DNA of 64,000 nt from Vibrio sp. ES.051 (lineage in GTDB: Bacteria; Pseudomonadota; Gammaproteobacteria; Enterobacterales; Vibrionaceae). Of the stretch, positions 19,999-29,912 are shown one piece after another. Within the stretch, counting starts at the first letter, position 1. Every line of letters begins with the position of its first letter. The notes below the pieces were generated by a model, which was given only the letters and a program-made list of their open reading frames with translations, did not search any database and was not told where the DNA came from. Location of the stretch: assembly GCF_002563795.1 (NCBI RefSeq), contig NZ_PDJL01000003.1, positions 434,001-498,000 on the forward strand, read 5' to 3'. The position numbers and the translations under genes were made by a program.

Positions 19999-21891
19999 AT
20001 GAATGTCGGATTTAAACAAAGCCTAATTGTTGGCGTCCTTGTGTTGACTTCTCTTGCTTTGGGGGTTGTGAGTTTCATCACTTACAATAATGTGTCCTCC
20101 GCTTTTAGAGAAGATAAAATCAAAACTGTACAGGAGTATGTAGAGGCGAAAGGAGAAACCGTTTACAACTATTTCTTCGAGAAAACTTCTTCTCTAGAGG
20201 GTGTGGCTGAGTTTTATAGTCAGAACCCGGTACCTAAAGATAAAGTGAGTTTTGTAAAACAGTTGGCGACGACTGCCAATGTGGGTAGCGTTGTGTTTAC
20301 AGAGCATAGTGGTATGGCTTATTGGAATCAAAATGGGCCGGGTTGGACAAACCACGTTTATAATGAAGATGCAACCAAAAGAGAGTGGTATCAAATTGCT
20401 CAAAAAACAAAAGGTCTTGCAGCTACTAAGCCATATAGTGGTGCCGGAGCAATGTGGGTGTCAGTTTCTATTTTAAAACGTGACGGGGTTATTTCTTTTG
20501 ACTTCGAGTTATCAAAGCTCAACGAAATTGTTAATAGTTTTAAATCTATGGATGGGGCTGTCGGTATTATCATGGATAGTGAGTCGACGGTTTTAGCGAC
20601 GTCATCCCCCGCGATTAATAATGGCGAGCAAGCGCTTAAGCTTAAAGGGTTTTCTGATGTTGCCAGAAAAGCATTAGATTCCAAAGCAGCGTTGCTTCAA
20701 GAGTATACTTTTGGTGGTGACGACAAAATGTTCTACTCCATCCCTATAGAAGTGGCGGACACTGTCTGGTACTTGGGCGTCGCTCTTAAAGATGACAGAA
20801 CTTTTGCTCCAATTTACAACACGCGTACTAGTTCAGTGATTATGGTGGTCGGTGGTATCATAATTACTTTGATTCTCTTCTATCTACTTATCACAAAACT
20901 TTACCAACCGATCACATCACTTCGTGAGCTAGCGCTGGACTTATCAAAAGGCGAAGCAGACCTAACCAAGCGTTTAGAGCTTGGTCGACGTGATGATTTG
21001 GGGCAGATAGCTGATGGCATTGACTCGTTTATCGATAAAGTCCACTTGGCAGTTAAAGAAATAGTTGGTATCTCCGGTAACCTCTCAAGCAATGTCGCTA
21101 AGCTTCAATCCTTGACGGTGGAAAATGCGGAGAGCATTAGCCAGCACTCCATAGAAACTGAGCAAGTCGCGACCGCGATTGATGAAATGAACAGTACGGC
21201 ACAATCGGTTGCTCAAAGCGCGGTGAAAGCCTCTGAGATTACAGTGCAAGCATCGGAGCTTGGTGTTGAGTCGGAGCAAGTAGTGAAGCGTGCTCAATCT
21301 TTGACAGAAGACTTACTGCAAGATATGGAGAGCTCGGTTTTGTTGGTTGAGCAGATGGACCAAAACAGCCGAAATATCAGCGATGCTCTTAAGGTAATTG
21401 GTGAGATAGCAGAACAAACCAACTTACTGGCTTTAAATGCAGCGATAGAGGCGGCTCGTGCTGGGGAGCAGGGACGGGGGTTTGCTGTCGTAGCGGATGA
21501 GGTCCGAACTTTAGCAAGCCGCACTATGGATAGTACAGGAGAAATAGACAAGGTACTGAGCGCCTTGCTTGAGAGTAATCATAAAATGTCAGAGGCTATC
21601 TCTCGTACCAAACAGATGTGTTTAGATACAGCGGCAGGACAAGAGCAGGTCGGTGGGAGCTTGAGAACATTAGCTGATTATGCACAACAAACAGACGACG
21701 CTAGCACCCAAATTTCTACAGCAGCGGAAGAGCAGTCAGCAGTGGCGGCAGACATTAGTCAGAACATGAATCAAATTAAAGATATCGTAGTGTCATTGAG
21801 CACAGGTAGTGAAACATTGGCTGATGAAGCTGAGAAAATTCAAAAATTGAATGTTGGATTGAGTGAAACCATTCGTCAGTTCAAGGTTTAA
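19999..21891 (+). CDS. Methyl-accepting chemotaxis protein (copy 1)
   Basis: A 630-residue transmembrane chemoreceptor. The order is: a first membrane helix at residues about 8-30, a periplasmic sensor of about 240 residues that looks like a double-Cache domain, a second membrane helix ([20 protein letters not shown]), a HAMP domain ([20 protein letters not shown]) and a long signalling hairpin. The hairpin tip [20 protein letters not shown], continuing through [15 protein letters not shown], binds CheA and CheW. The sensor has an REWY motif, but its KPYSG lacks the PYxD of the second copy. I take the ATG at 19999 over the upstream TTG because both relatives share an ATG there. From about 20510 to the stop it appears identical to the copy at 30155. 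Confidence 0.93.
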   Translation: MNVGFKQSLIVGVLVLTSLALGVVSFITYNNVSSAFREDKIKTVQEYVEAKGETVYNYFFEKTSSLEGVAEFYSQNPVPKDKVSFVKQLATTANVGSVVFTEHSGMAYWNQNGPGWTNHVYNEDATKREWYQIAQKTKGLAATKPYSGAGAMWVSVSILKRDGVISFDFELSKLNEIVNSFKSMDGAVGIIMDSESTVLATSSPAINNGEQALKLKGFSDVARKALDSKAALLQEYTFGGDDKMFYSIPIEVADTVWYLGVALKDDRTFAPIYNTRTSSVIMVVGGIIITLILFYLLITKLYQPITSLRELALDLSKGEADLTKRLELGRRDDLGQIADGIDSFIDKVHLAVKEIVGISGNLSSNVAKLQSLTVENAESISQHSIETEQVATAIDEMNSTAQSVAQSAVKASEITVQASELGVESEQVVKRAQSLTEDLLQDMESSVLLVEQMDQNSRNISDALKVIGEIAEQTNLLALNAAIEAARAGEQGRGFAVVADEVRTLASRTMDSTGEIDKVLSALLESNHKMSEAISRTKQMCLDTAAGQEQVGGSLRTLADYAQQTDDASTQISTAAEEQSAVAADISQNMNQIKDIVVSLSTGSETLADEAEKIQKLNVGLSETIRQFKV

Positions 21892-21950
21892 ACGAGCTCT
21901 AGTAGGCGAAAATTATTAACTCATAATCAAACCGAGAAGAAAATGAAGTG

Positions 21951-22304
21951 ATGAGAAAATTTACTTGTAAGTTATGTACAATTGAATTGATGGTTGAGGA
22001 GCAAAGTGTCACACCGTTTCATGTTGAACATAGCGTCTGTGAAATATGTATGGGTGATATCTATACCTTTCTACAATCATCGCACCTGCTCAGAAATGAG
22101 GAACTCAATCTTAAGTTAAACCTACGAAAACTAAGACACTCTTTACAGCGACTTAGCTGCCAGAGAGAAGTTGATCAGACTCTTGAGCGTGTACGCACTG
22201 AGGTGTGTACCATAGAGCGCCAATTGGAAGACTCCATTCAGGATTATCCATCAGTCTCGGAAGTACTTTCAGAATACCACAGCCTTATTCGTTTATATCA
22301 TTAG
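21951..22304 (+). CDS. Small unrecognised protein with two CxxC pairs
   Basis: I do not recognise this 117-residue protein. It has two cysteine pairs near the N-terminus (CKLC at residues about 6-9 and CEIC at about 30-33), a spacing that could bind one zinc. A charged helical C-terminal half follows (LRKLRHSLQRLS and VRTEVCTIERQLEDSIQDYP) that may form a coiled coil. It lies 59 bases after the chemoreceptor stop on the same strand and is followed 21 bases later by another small gene. That layout suggests an operon with the receptor. GTG at 21948 directly before the ATG is an alternative start. Confidence 0.6.
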   Translation: MRKFTCKLCTIELMVEEQSVTPFHVEHSVCEICMGDIYTFLQSSHLLRNEELNLKLNLRKLRHSLQRLSCQREVDQTLERVRTEVCTIERQLEDSIQDYPSVSEVLSEYHSLIRLYH

Positions 22305-22325
22305 GTGCAATAGGAAGCGTCAATT

Positions 22326-22592
22326 TTGGTCGAAGTGACATTTAAGCATTATGGTTATGCAGGCGCGTTAACGGTCAACGAGCCTTCGAATGTAAGCAAA
22401 ATACAAGAATACATTACGCTGGCAAATCGGGAGGCGTTATTGATGTTGATTTTGTCCTTTCTAGTTAACCTTGAAGAGCATCGAGCCTTTGAGCGCAACG
22501 CCGTAATGACGGTAATACAGATGACAGAGTTATATAAAGTTAGTGAAGTTGTTGTTTGTTTAAAGAGTGGCGAGCGTTTTAGGGTTGTTTAA
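22326..22592 (+). CDS. Small unrecognised protein after chemoreceptor
   Basis: An 88-residue soluble protein with no family I recognise. The start is a TTG with a GGAAG sequence about seven bases upstream. The sequence has a beta-like N-terminus and a central helix (ANREALLMLILSFLVNLEEH). Its place after the receptor parallels the small gene at 33584-33799 behind the second receptor, but the two proteins show little obvious likeness. Confidence 0.5.
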   Translation: MVEVTFKHYGYAGALTVNEPSNVSKIQEYITLANREALLMLILSFLVNLEEHRAFERNAVMTVIQMTELYKVSEVVVCLKSGERFRVV

Positions 22593-22779
22593 ATCTATTG
22601 TTGTCACCAGTGACGGAGAAGTATCCCAGCAATCCATTCGTTAAAGCTAAAGGAGTTTATATGTGTGGGTTAAAGCGTTAAAGCTAGGAAGGCAGATCGC
22701 CAGAATTTGGCTTGAAGATTCACAGGAAGAGAAATGAAAAGAATTGATTTAATAGTAAATCTTGCCTGATGGCAGTCGT

Positions 22780-23600
22780 CCTTTTCTCATATGTTTAACA
22801 AAGACAGTGATGCTATTTCGTATGCTTTTGATATGTCAAATGTTAAACATATGGCGTTTACTTGTGTCCCGAATTGGAATTGAATGATCATGGGTGGTTC
22901 GTTTGAATCCGGGTTAGGCAAATAGAGCCAGTCGTTTTTAACGTCTTTGGCGTGGCAATTTTCAGTTGGTGGTGCAATTTTGTTTGTTGTGCTGACTTGG
23001 TATATCAACAAGACTTTTAAACCGCCATCAACGATCACTTCCACCTTGATTGACTTAGGTATAGGTTACTTGACGAAGAGTTTTAATAACGATGCTGTGG
23101 CAGAGAGTAACGAATTTCGCTTGCTCTCTCAGGCGGCTGAAGCGATGACTGAGTCCATTAGGTAAATGGTGATGCCTGCTCAAATGACTGCACAGCAAGG
23201 TGTTAAAAGTGCGAATGATATGGATGTTATGCCCAACGACGTGAAGGGCCAGATGTCAAGTCTGAGTTGTCTCAAATGGTCAGTGCCGTAGAGCAGCTGT
23301 CAACATCATCATAGGAAATTGCTACTCAAATCGAACACCTATCAGACAGTATTGTTGAAGTAGACGGCTTAACCCAAGCTGGGATTGGTCATTTAAGTTA
23401 AGGTATCGAAACGGTTCATCGTGTGGTGAACGAGCAGCAGAAGCTGAATGCCAAAGCTCAAGGTCTTAATCAACAGGCAGACCATATTCGCTCAGTGATC
23501 AATATAATCATGTGGCCTCATAATCTACCCGTCATGCTCACATTTTAGTTTAGGATATCAACAAGTTAACACAAGAATTGTCGATATTTAGAACGTAAAC
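22780..23600 (+). pseudogene. Decayed methyl-accepting chemotaxis protein
   Basis: Translation in shifting frames gives a Cache-like end (VPNWN..MIMGGSFESG), a membrane helix (VGGAILFVVLTWYINKTFKP), a HAMP-like stretch, and signalling-domain pieces such as VSAVEQLSTSS and VDGLTQAGIGHLS. Several stops and shifts interrupt it, and the conserved hairpin tip is deleted. It is a receptor of a different lineage from the two intact copies. It ends just before cheV, so it may once have been cotranscribed with it. Confidence 0.75.
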
Positions 23601-23625
23601 GCCCTAAGTATAAAGGAATACACAT

Positions 23626-24546
23626 ATGCCCCAGTTTTCAGAGCAGTCTCAAGGCGTCCTAATGTTTCGTCTGCACACAAAAGCCACCCTATTTGCGTTA
23701 GGGACAATGAAAATCAAGGGAATCGTACCTTATCAAGCACCAACGGTCCTTCCTGCTTGCCACGCTTACGTCATAGGATCGGTGACCATTCGTGATGCCA
23801 GTCTGCCTGTGATTGATTTGTCGTTGGCCATGGGCGGGCGCGGTGTTCCTTTGTCGGAGCGAGGGACGCAAACCTTGATTGTGGCCGATTGCATGCGCAT
23901 GCAAGTGGCGTTAATGGTGGATAAGGTTGAACACATTGTCTCGTGTGACTGGAAATCGGTCACGCCTTTACCCAAGGCGGCTGGCCAGGACACGTTTGTG
24001 TTGGGGAGTACGCATTACAATGACCAATTGGTTCAACTACTGGATGTTGAAAGGGTATTGACAGAGATTTTTCCGGCTGACATTGAAGACGCGGGCGTCC
24101 AGTTGTCACAAGAAGAAATTGCTTTACTGCAAAAACTCAACGTTTTGGTGGTGGATGACTCGATCATTGCCCGTCGGTTAATGTCGGAGATATTGGACCG
24201 CTTTGGCCTGAAGTTTCAATTATGTCATAGCGGTGATGAGGCGCTCGCACTGCTGCTTGATACAGGCGGGGCTGGTGTGAAATTTGACATGGTGATTAGT
24301 GACATTGAAATGCCAGGGCTCGATGGTTATGAGTTAATTTTTGCGCTGAACGACAACCCTCGAACTCGAGCGATGTATAAGATTTTGCATACTTCATTGT
24401 CGAGTGAAATGAGCCAAGATAGGGCGCGGCAAGTGGGGGCTAATGATGCCCTGTCGAAGTTCAACGCACAGGCGTTGATGGTGGCAATGTCGCGGGGCGC
24501 AGAGGTGGCTTTGACAGGTACAGCTGATGAGTGTCATGACCGCTAA
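23626..24546 (+). CDS. cheV: CheV chemotaxis coupling protein (CheW domain plus receiver)
   Basis: CheV links receptors to CheA and is phosphorylated by it. Residues about 10-150 form the CheW-like domain (LFALGTMKIKGIVPY, then GSVTIRDASLPVIDLSLAMG). Residues about 170-295 form a receiver domain with the acidic pair in NVLVVDDSIIARRLM, the phosphoacceptor aspartate in MVISDIEMPGLDG, and a DALSKFN lysine near the end. All key residues are present, so it should be functional. The ATG follows a purine-rich AAAGGAAT sequence. It adjoins receptor, HDOD and EAL genes, making this a small signalling cluster. Confidence 0.93.
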   Translation: MPQFSEQSQGVLMFRLHTKATLFALGTMKIKGIVPYQAPTVLPACHAYVIGSVTIRDASLPVIDLSLAMGGRGVPLSERGTQTLIVADCMRMQVALMVDKVEHIVSCDWKSVTPLPKAAGQDTFVLGSTHYNDQLVQLLDVERVLTEIFPADIEDAGVQLSQEEIALLQKLNVLVVDDSIIARRLMSEILDRFGLKFQLCHSGDEALALLLDTGGAGVKFDMVISDIEMPGLDGYELIFALNDNPRTRAMYKILHTSLSSEMSQDRARQVGANDALSKFNAQALMVAMSRGAEVALTGTADECHDR

Positions 24547-24591
24547 TCGGGCAAAAGGCGTCAAGCGAAGTCGTGTGAGCCAGTGCCATTG

Positions 24592-24625
24592 CAAAGCAAT
24601 ATGCACAAAGCAATATGCACAAAGC
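24592..24625 (+). repeat. 14-bp tandem repeat (2.4 copies)
   Basis: The unit CAAAGCAATATGCA occurs twice in full plus a partial third copy, right at the start region of the HDOD gene. Each unit contains an ATG in a different frame, so gain or loss of a copy would change which start is in frame with the downstream codons. Confidence 0.8.
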
Positions 24626-24709
24626 GATTATCACTCAACGTCGTTATAGCGAAGAAGCGAATGCGATTGCCGACAAAATCTCGACTATAACACGCACTCG
24701 GCATGCTAA

Positions 24710-25744
24710 ATGGCTCGTGAGCAGGCAGGACCAGATAACGTTGACAGCTCGCTCAACGAGCAGGCGCGGTATTGCGATTGTGTGATTGTGAGCGAAGGGG
24801 AGCATATTACCCGCAATCAAAGGTTGTTACTGGAATGCGAAAGTGTACGGGTGAAAGATAAGAGGCAAAAACAGGCGCAGCGTCAGCGTATTCATGCTGC
24901 GGTGGTGCGAGAAGTGTTAGCATTAACTAGGACCTCGATGGAGGAGCAATTGATTACCATGACACCAGTCCAATTGTTTGGACGCTTCCCTGATTTTTCT
25001 TATTTTGCTGATACCGCTTACTCTTCCTCTTTGGGGATCAGCAAGCTGTCGGTTCTTACGACAAACGACGCGATGCTTAAGTCTGAAGTGTTATCAATTG
25101 TGGGTAATGCTCAGTTTTTGGAGCGTCTTCATCGAGAGCCCAAGCGTGTGTGTGTCTCGGACCCAAACGTAGCTATAGGGACGTTGGGTATTGATAACTG
25201 CGAACGCCTTTTCTCGATATTGATAAGCAAAGCTCTAGTGAAATGGCAAGAGCCAGCGATTAAAAATATTGTACCTAAGTTGTGGCAATACATGATGGTC
25301 ATTGCCAACGCCAACGCCAACGCCAACGCCACCTGTCAGCGTCTAGACGTCGCGGGGTGGCGTTACCCTCAGCAAGGTCTTTTATTGGAGGGGCTCCATG
25401 CATTAGGCATGTTTGCTGTTGTCAATCAGTACCCTCGTTTTTTTGAAGAGGCACTGATTAACAAGATGCAAGCGTACCGTGAGCAACAAAGACGCGACGA
25501 GTATTACGCTTGCGCTGAAGTGTCATTGGATATGAGCCTCTTGCCTGAGCTTTTAATGTCGCTGTCAAAGCCATTGACGCAGAATATTATTGAGGCTTTG
25601 TCATGGTCAGCGAGTAGTCAGCCGTTGCGGCTCGCCTTGGAAGAAGACATTAATCAAGTGCCTGTTTTAGAGCGTAGCCTGTTTGGTGTGGCCTTGGCTC
25701 AAGGCAGCGCGTTTTCGACTTATGACGCACTTGAGCGAAGCTAG
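24710..25744 (+). CDS. HDOD-domain protein, damaged at both ends
   Basis: The HDOD core covers residues about 80-270 (LITMTPVQLFGRFPDFSYFA near the start of it), a domain used in signalling proteins related to HD phosphohydrolases but without their metal site. The open frame begins at an ATG directly after a stop. A better N-terminus (MHKAIITQRRYSEEANAIAD, from 24615) lies in another frame, so a frameshift near 24700 is likely. At the other end, TAG at 25742 is followed in frame by 38 further sensible codons to 25858. An in-frame hexanucleotide repeat (GCCAAC, four copies plus GCC, 25304-25330) encodes alternating Ala-Asn. Probably a pseudogene of a protein of about 410 residues. Confidence 0.72.
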   Translation: MAREQAGPDNVDSSLNEQARYCDCVIVSEGEHITRNQRLLLECESVRVKDKRQKQAQRQRIHAAVVREVLALTRTSMEEQLITMTPVQLFGRFPDFSYFADTAYSSSLGISKLSVLTTNDAMLKSEVLSIVGNAQFLERLHREPKRVCVSDPNVAIGTLGIDNCERLFSILISKALVKWQEPAIKNIVPKLWQYMMVIANANANANATCQRLDVAGWRYPQQGLLLEGLHALGMFAVVNQYPRFFEEALINKMQAYREQQRRDEYYACAEVSLDMSLLPELLMSLSKPLTQNIIEALSWSASSQPLRLALEEDINQVPVLERSLFGVALAQGSAFSTYDALERS

Positions 25745-25876
25745 GTGTTCGTCGATAAACACAAGCCATTTTGGTTTGCGAATGTGCAGTTAGCTGCCAA
25801 GGATTTAGGTGTGCTGAGTCAATCTCAAATGGGTCGACTTCAGTTATCAAGCTCGTAATAGAACGAGCAACAAGGA

Positions 25877-27544
25877 TTGATTTGTGGTGCTATGATGAAA
25901 CACGTTCTTCCGACTTCGGTATTGCAATTGCTTAATACCACCAGCGAAGGCCTTTGGTTTATGACTCGCGATAATGTGGTGGCGTTTTTTAATACCCCGT
26001 TTTACGAGCAATTTGATATGCCGCTCGAAGACTCGACCTTAGAGGATTGGTTGGCCCTAGTGCATCCAGAAGACCGGCAGGGCCTGCAAAATAAGGTGAG
26101 CGAGCACCAGCAAGAAGTGCCTTTAGTACGCGTAAAAACCCGTTATCGAGTCAAAAACCGATTGGGACACTATTTATGGATTGAGGCAACCGGGACTTTG
26201 GTTGAGCAAGAAGGCAACATGGTGATGGTTGGTACACATAGAAATGTGTCGGAAGAAGTCTTCATTAATCAATACCTTTCACACATTGCCAACCACGATA
26301 GTGAAACTGGGCTTTATAACCGACATCAATTTGTCAAAAATATGGTGAAGATTGATGATAATGATTGGTTGTTTGTTTGCTGTTTTAATCAACTGCATGA
26401 AGCACAGCGACGGGGAGGGCAGGAAGCAACATCTCGTTTAATTTCTTCGCTTGTTGCGGTATTGGATGAAATCCTGTCGTTGCGCTATGGTTTATATCGC
26501 ATCAGTGCGGATACCCTAGTGTTCACGGTTGAGCAGTCGATGACCTCCAAGCAAGCAATGGCGTTAATGAAGAAAGTGGAAGCGCGTTTTCTCCATCAGG
26601 GGCGTAACCGTGAAGTGACACTGATCACGCAGCTAGGGCTAGGTGCATTGCTTCGCTCGGATATGGAGTCGGCGCAGTTACTAACGCAAGTATTTAATTT
26701 GTCTGAGTATGCTCGGCTAGTTGAATCACCGGTCACTTATGCGGGTTCTTCACGAAAGAAAATTGACCGTTATTTTCAAATAGAGGATGCGTTAGATGTT
26801 GCGATAACCCATCGTCAGATAGATATTGCGTTGCAGCCGATTGTTTCTGCTGCAACGGGGGATTTGGTGAGTTACGAAGCTTTGGCTCGTTGGACTCACC
26901 CTGTTTTAGGCGCGGTGTTACCGGGGGAGTTTATCCCCATGGCAGAAAAGTTAGGTTACATACACACACTAGGAATGGTCGTTCTGGAAAAGGCGTGTAA
27001 GTTTTTAAGTGCGTTTGACAAGGTACATCAATCGAGACCTAACATTAATGTCAATGTGTCTGCGCAGCAACTGCTTAAATCTACCTTTATCATAGATGTG
27101 ATGAAGGTGGTTACAGAAAGTCAACTATCACCGTTGCGGGTGGTGCTTGAAATCACCGAGTCGTATTTGCTTGAACACACGGACGCTTTGATGAAAATTC
27201 TTAATGAGTTGCATTGTCTCGGCTTTAAGCTTTCCATTGATGATTTTGGTGCGGGAATGACCGCAATTACGGAGTTGTTCAGTTTGCCGCTCTATCAGGT
27301 CAAGCTTGACAGGGCGCTGGTCATGGAAGCCATGCGATCACCTGCTTGTTTGAAGCTTATTTCGCATTTATGCGACTATGGTCAAAGTCATGGTATTACG
27401 ATAGTAGCCGAAGGGGTGGAAACCACAGAAATGTTTGACCGACTGAAGTCAACTGGTGTGCCTTATCTTCAAGGTTTTTGTTTGTATCATCCTTCTGAGC
27501 CTGACGTGTGGCTAACCTGTCGGGGGTTGCATGAGCCTGAATAG
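25877..27544 (+). CDS. PAS-GGDEF-EAL protein, likely c-di-GMP phosphodiesterase
   Basis: Domains in order: a PAS fold (about 15-130, ending VMVGTHRNVSEE), a degenerate GGDEF domain (about 140-290, where the signature reads SADTL, so no cyclase activity is expected), and an EAL domain (about 310-550). The EAL domain keeps the catalytic residues: YEALARWTHP, NVNVSAQQL, LEITES, SIDDFGAGM, VKLDRAL, EGVETTE and LQGFCLY. It should therefore hydrolyse c-di-GMP. The natural C-terminus is lost. The IS3 starts at 27538 and supplies the last base of the final glutamate codon region and the TAG stop, costing only the tail after the domain. It is clustered with CheV, HDOD and receptors. Confidence 0.9.
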   Translation: MICGAMMKHVLPTSVLQLLNTTSEGLWFMTRDNVVAFFNTPFYEQFDMPLEDSTLEDWLALVHPEDRQGLQNKVSEHQQEVPLVRVKTRYRVKNRLGHYLWIEATGTLVEQEGNMVMVGTHRNVSEEVFINQYLSHIANHDSETGLYNRHQFVKNMVKIDDNDWLFVCCFNQLHEAQRRGGQEATSRLISSLVAVLDEILSLRYGLYRISADTLVFTVEQSMTSKQAMALMKKVEARFLHQGRNREVTLITQLGLGALLRSDMESAQLLTQVFNLSEYARLVESPVTYAGSSRKKIDRYFQIEDALDVAITHRQIDIALQPIVSAATGDLVSYEALARWTHPVLGAVLPGEFIPMAEKLGYIHTLGMVVLEKACKFLSAFDKVHQSRPNINVNVSAQQLLKSTFIIDVMKVVTESQLSPLRVVLEITESYLLEHTDALMKILNELHCLGFKLSIDDFGAGMTAITELFSLPLYQVKLDRALVMEAMRSPACLKLISHLCDYGQSHGITIVAEGVETTEMFDRLKSTGVPYLQGFCLYHPSEPDVWLTCRGLHEPE

Positions 27545-27600
27545 CCACCGACTTGATAGACACCTTTTAGTTAAACAAAATGATTAACAGAGAGGTGCTT

Positions 27601-27879
27601 ATGAGCAGCAAAAGATATCCAGAAGAATTTAAAATTGAAGCGGTAAAACAGATCACTGAAAAAGGTCATAGCGTGGCTGATGTCGCCAACCGCTTAGGGA
27701 CAACTACCCACGGTCTTTATACTTGGGTGAATCGCTATGGTCCCGACTCCTCCCAACACCAAGCTCAATCTGATGAAAGTGCTGAAATTCGTAGGCTTCG
27801 GAAAGAACTGCAAAGAGTTACCGAAGAGCGGGATATATTAAAAAGAGCCGCGGTGTACTTCGCAAGCCAGTCCGACTGA
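27601..27879 (+). CDS. IS3-family transposase OrfA
   Basis: The 92-residue protein is the helix-turn-helix subunit (FKIEAVKQITEKGHSVADVA then NRLGTTTHGLYTWVNRYG) with the usual coiled-coil end (EIRRLRKELQRVTEERDILK). The ATG at 27601 has GAGAGG upstream and is preferred over the ATG at 27580. The slippery run in the full copy (AAAAAAAG) here reads AAAAAGAG, which would reduce frameshifting to orfB. Confidence 0.88.
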   Translation: MSSKRYPEEFKIEAVKQITEKGHSVADVANRLGTTTHGLYTWVNRYGPDSSQHQAQSDESAEIRRLRKELQRVTEERDILKRAAVYFASQSD

Positions 27880-28733
27880 GGTACGCCTTTATCAAAGCCA
27901 ACCAGTCAGTTTGGCCTGTTCGACGGATGTGTAAAATCCTAGGGGTTCATCCAAGTGGTTATTATGCCTGGCTAAAACACCCTGACAGCAAACAAGAGAA
28001 ACGGCGTAAGTATCTTCTCGGACTTATTAAACAGTTTTGGTTGGAATCAGGTGGGGTTTATGACTATCGGAAGATATACAGTGTTCTACGAGATGAAGGG
28101 GAATCCTGTGGGATCAACCAAGTGTATCGCTTGATGAAACAAGAAGGCTTACAGTCACAACGCGGGTATCGTAAACCCAGAGCTAAAGCGGGTACTGAAC
28201 ATGTCATTTCGGCTAACAAATTAGCCAGAGAGTTCAATCCAGCGACTCCAAACCAATCATGGATAACTGATATTACCTATATAAAAACACATGAAGGTTG
28301 GTTGTATCTTGCCGTTGTTGTCGATCTTTTTTCTAGAAGAGTGATTGGTTGGTCGATGAAAAGTCGAATAACTAAAGAGTTAGTTTTGGATGCGCTTTTA
28401 ATGGCTATATGGCGACGTTCTCCAATCCAAAAGGTACTCGTGCATTTCGATCAAGGCAGTCAGTATACGAGTCACGACTGGAATAAGTTCTTAAAGCAAC
28501 ATGGTCTGGAATCCAGTATGAGTCGCCGAAGTAATTGTCACGATAATGCAGTGGTAGAAAGTTTTTCCAGTTACTGAAAAGAGAACGCGTTAAACGAAAG
28601 ATTTACTCTACACGAGAAGATGCTCGCATGGATATCTTTGAATATATTGAGATGTTCTACAACGTAAAACACAGGCATGGTTCCAATAATCAATTGTCGC
28701 CTGTAGAGTATGAGAAGCAATATGAGAAAAGGC
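27880..28733 (+). pseudogene. IS3-family transposase OrfB, frameshifted
   Basis: The N-terminal and catalytic segments are readable (NQSWITDITYIKTHEGWLYL, VLVHFDQGSQYTS, SRRSNCHDNAVVESF). After that, one T is missing from the T-run at about 28561-28567, and the frame stops within a few codons. The rest of the protein, DIFEYIEMFYNVKHRHGSNN, continues in another frame at 28628. VHFDQG replaces the usual VHSDQG. The normal stop before the inverted repeat is also lost, so the element cannot move by itself. Confidence 0.88.
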
Positions 28734-29272
28734 TAACGACTCGGCGGCTATTCACCTTTAAGTGCATTGAGCGGGGTTTCATCCGCTTGAACCACCACTT
28801 GTTGAAGTAAGTGCGTTTTCAAGGCAGCGTAAAGTGGCATCGCGTATTGGTATTTGCCAAGGATGATATTGGTAAGCAAGGTTTTTGTCGCGAAGCTCTT
28901 AGGGAGTGATTTACGTTTACCACGCTTTTCTTCGAGGTCGTTGTTGTTACCTCAACCTCACCGACCCTCGCGACCTCACATTCCGCTTCGTTGAAGAGAC
29001 CTTCTTAAAACTCATCGTAAGGTCTTAGCCTCCGAACGATTAACAAACTGGCGGTCGAAGGCGAACTTGAGTTGTTCAAGCAGTGATTGACGCACTTGTT
29101 TCCACTCACTTTGCTCCGACATCAGCGTTTTAATCATCACTTGTAGCTCGGCAATATCTTGACTTTTGGGTTGATATTTGGAGTCTTTTTCATGGCATTT
29201 ATTATACTAAATGTATGCCGTGAATGCTTAGTATATAAGGCTTTATTATAGATTAAGTCATTGTAAAACCGT

Positions 29273-29618
29273 TTATTGCAACGGGTTTGTGGTCAATAAT
29301 TGTGAAGCCAGAAAGCAGTCTGTCAAGCTCAAATGAGTGAGGGTAAACACCTGATTTTTCTCTTTTGAAGGCCATTTATATTTGTTTTTTTTCGAGTCGC
29401 TTATACCGAAGGGCGAAGCCTGTTTTATCCCAGTACAATACTTTGATTTTGTCACGTTGTTTATTGGTAAACAGGAACAGTGCGCCGCTACCAAGAGGCA
29501 AGTCCGTGTCATTCTCGACAATCGCAGCAAGGCCATTAATGGATTTTCTAAAATCGACGCTTTCACGGAAAGGTAAATCTCTGGGGCGCTGAGCATGCGC
29601 TTCATGATAATGCTCCAA
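29273..29618 (-). pseudogene. tnpB: IS66 TnpB, frameshifted remnant
   Basis: Two overlapping frames together make the TnpB sequence. ESVDFRKSINGLAAIVENDT and LFLFTNKQRDKIKVLYWDKT are in one frame, and KYKWPSKEKNQVFTLTH in the other. Small indels near 29390 and 29570 break it. The intact relative is at 7676-8029. Confidence 0.85.
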
Positions 29619-29912
29619 TTAGTTCAGCAAGATAGGTTGCTGGCGTGCCTTCAGGAATACTCAACTCAATGTCGTTTACAAGCAGTGTCATGCTGGCTGT
29701 TGCTATCTGGGCCTGATACTTAGTTGTCTTTTCGACAATTTCGGCTCTAAGAAACCTTGAGATACTACGGTTTCGTTGAGTTGTTGGCATTTAGCATAAA
29801 ATGTTGAAGGATTGAGATCATTGAGCTTACAAAATGCGAGTTTTGATAATGAACTCGATTCAGATTGCTCGATAAGCATTTGCCATTTTTGGTCGGTGCG
29901 CCGTTTTACCAT
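29602..29912 (-). pseudogene. tnpA: IS66 TnpA, frameshifted remnant
   Basis: The N-terminal part KRRTDQKWQMLIEQSESSSL (29703-29912) and the C-terminal part AQIATASMTLLVNDIELSIP (29602-29790) are in different frames, joined by a one-base shift near 29750. The intact relative is at 8026-8343. Confidence 0.85.

Larger units (their letters stand above)
27538..28754 (+). mobile_element. IS3-family element between EAL gene and an IS66 relic
   Basis: The ends are TGAATAGCCACC at 27538 and GGCGGCTATTCA at 28754, related to those of the IS3 at 32307. The left flank is the EAL gene and the right flank is an internal part of an IS66 tnpC. The 3-bp flanks differ (GCC and CCT), so a deletion or exchange beside the element has removed one original flank. 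Confidence 0.85.

Noticed and set aside
20194-21551. Minus-strand frames within the receptor genes
   Set aside because: They are reverse-strand shadows of the receptor and occur identically in both copies for that reason.
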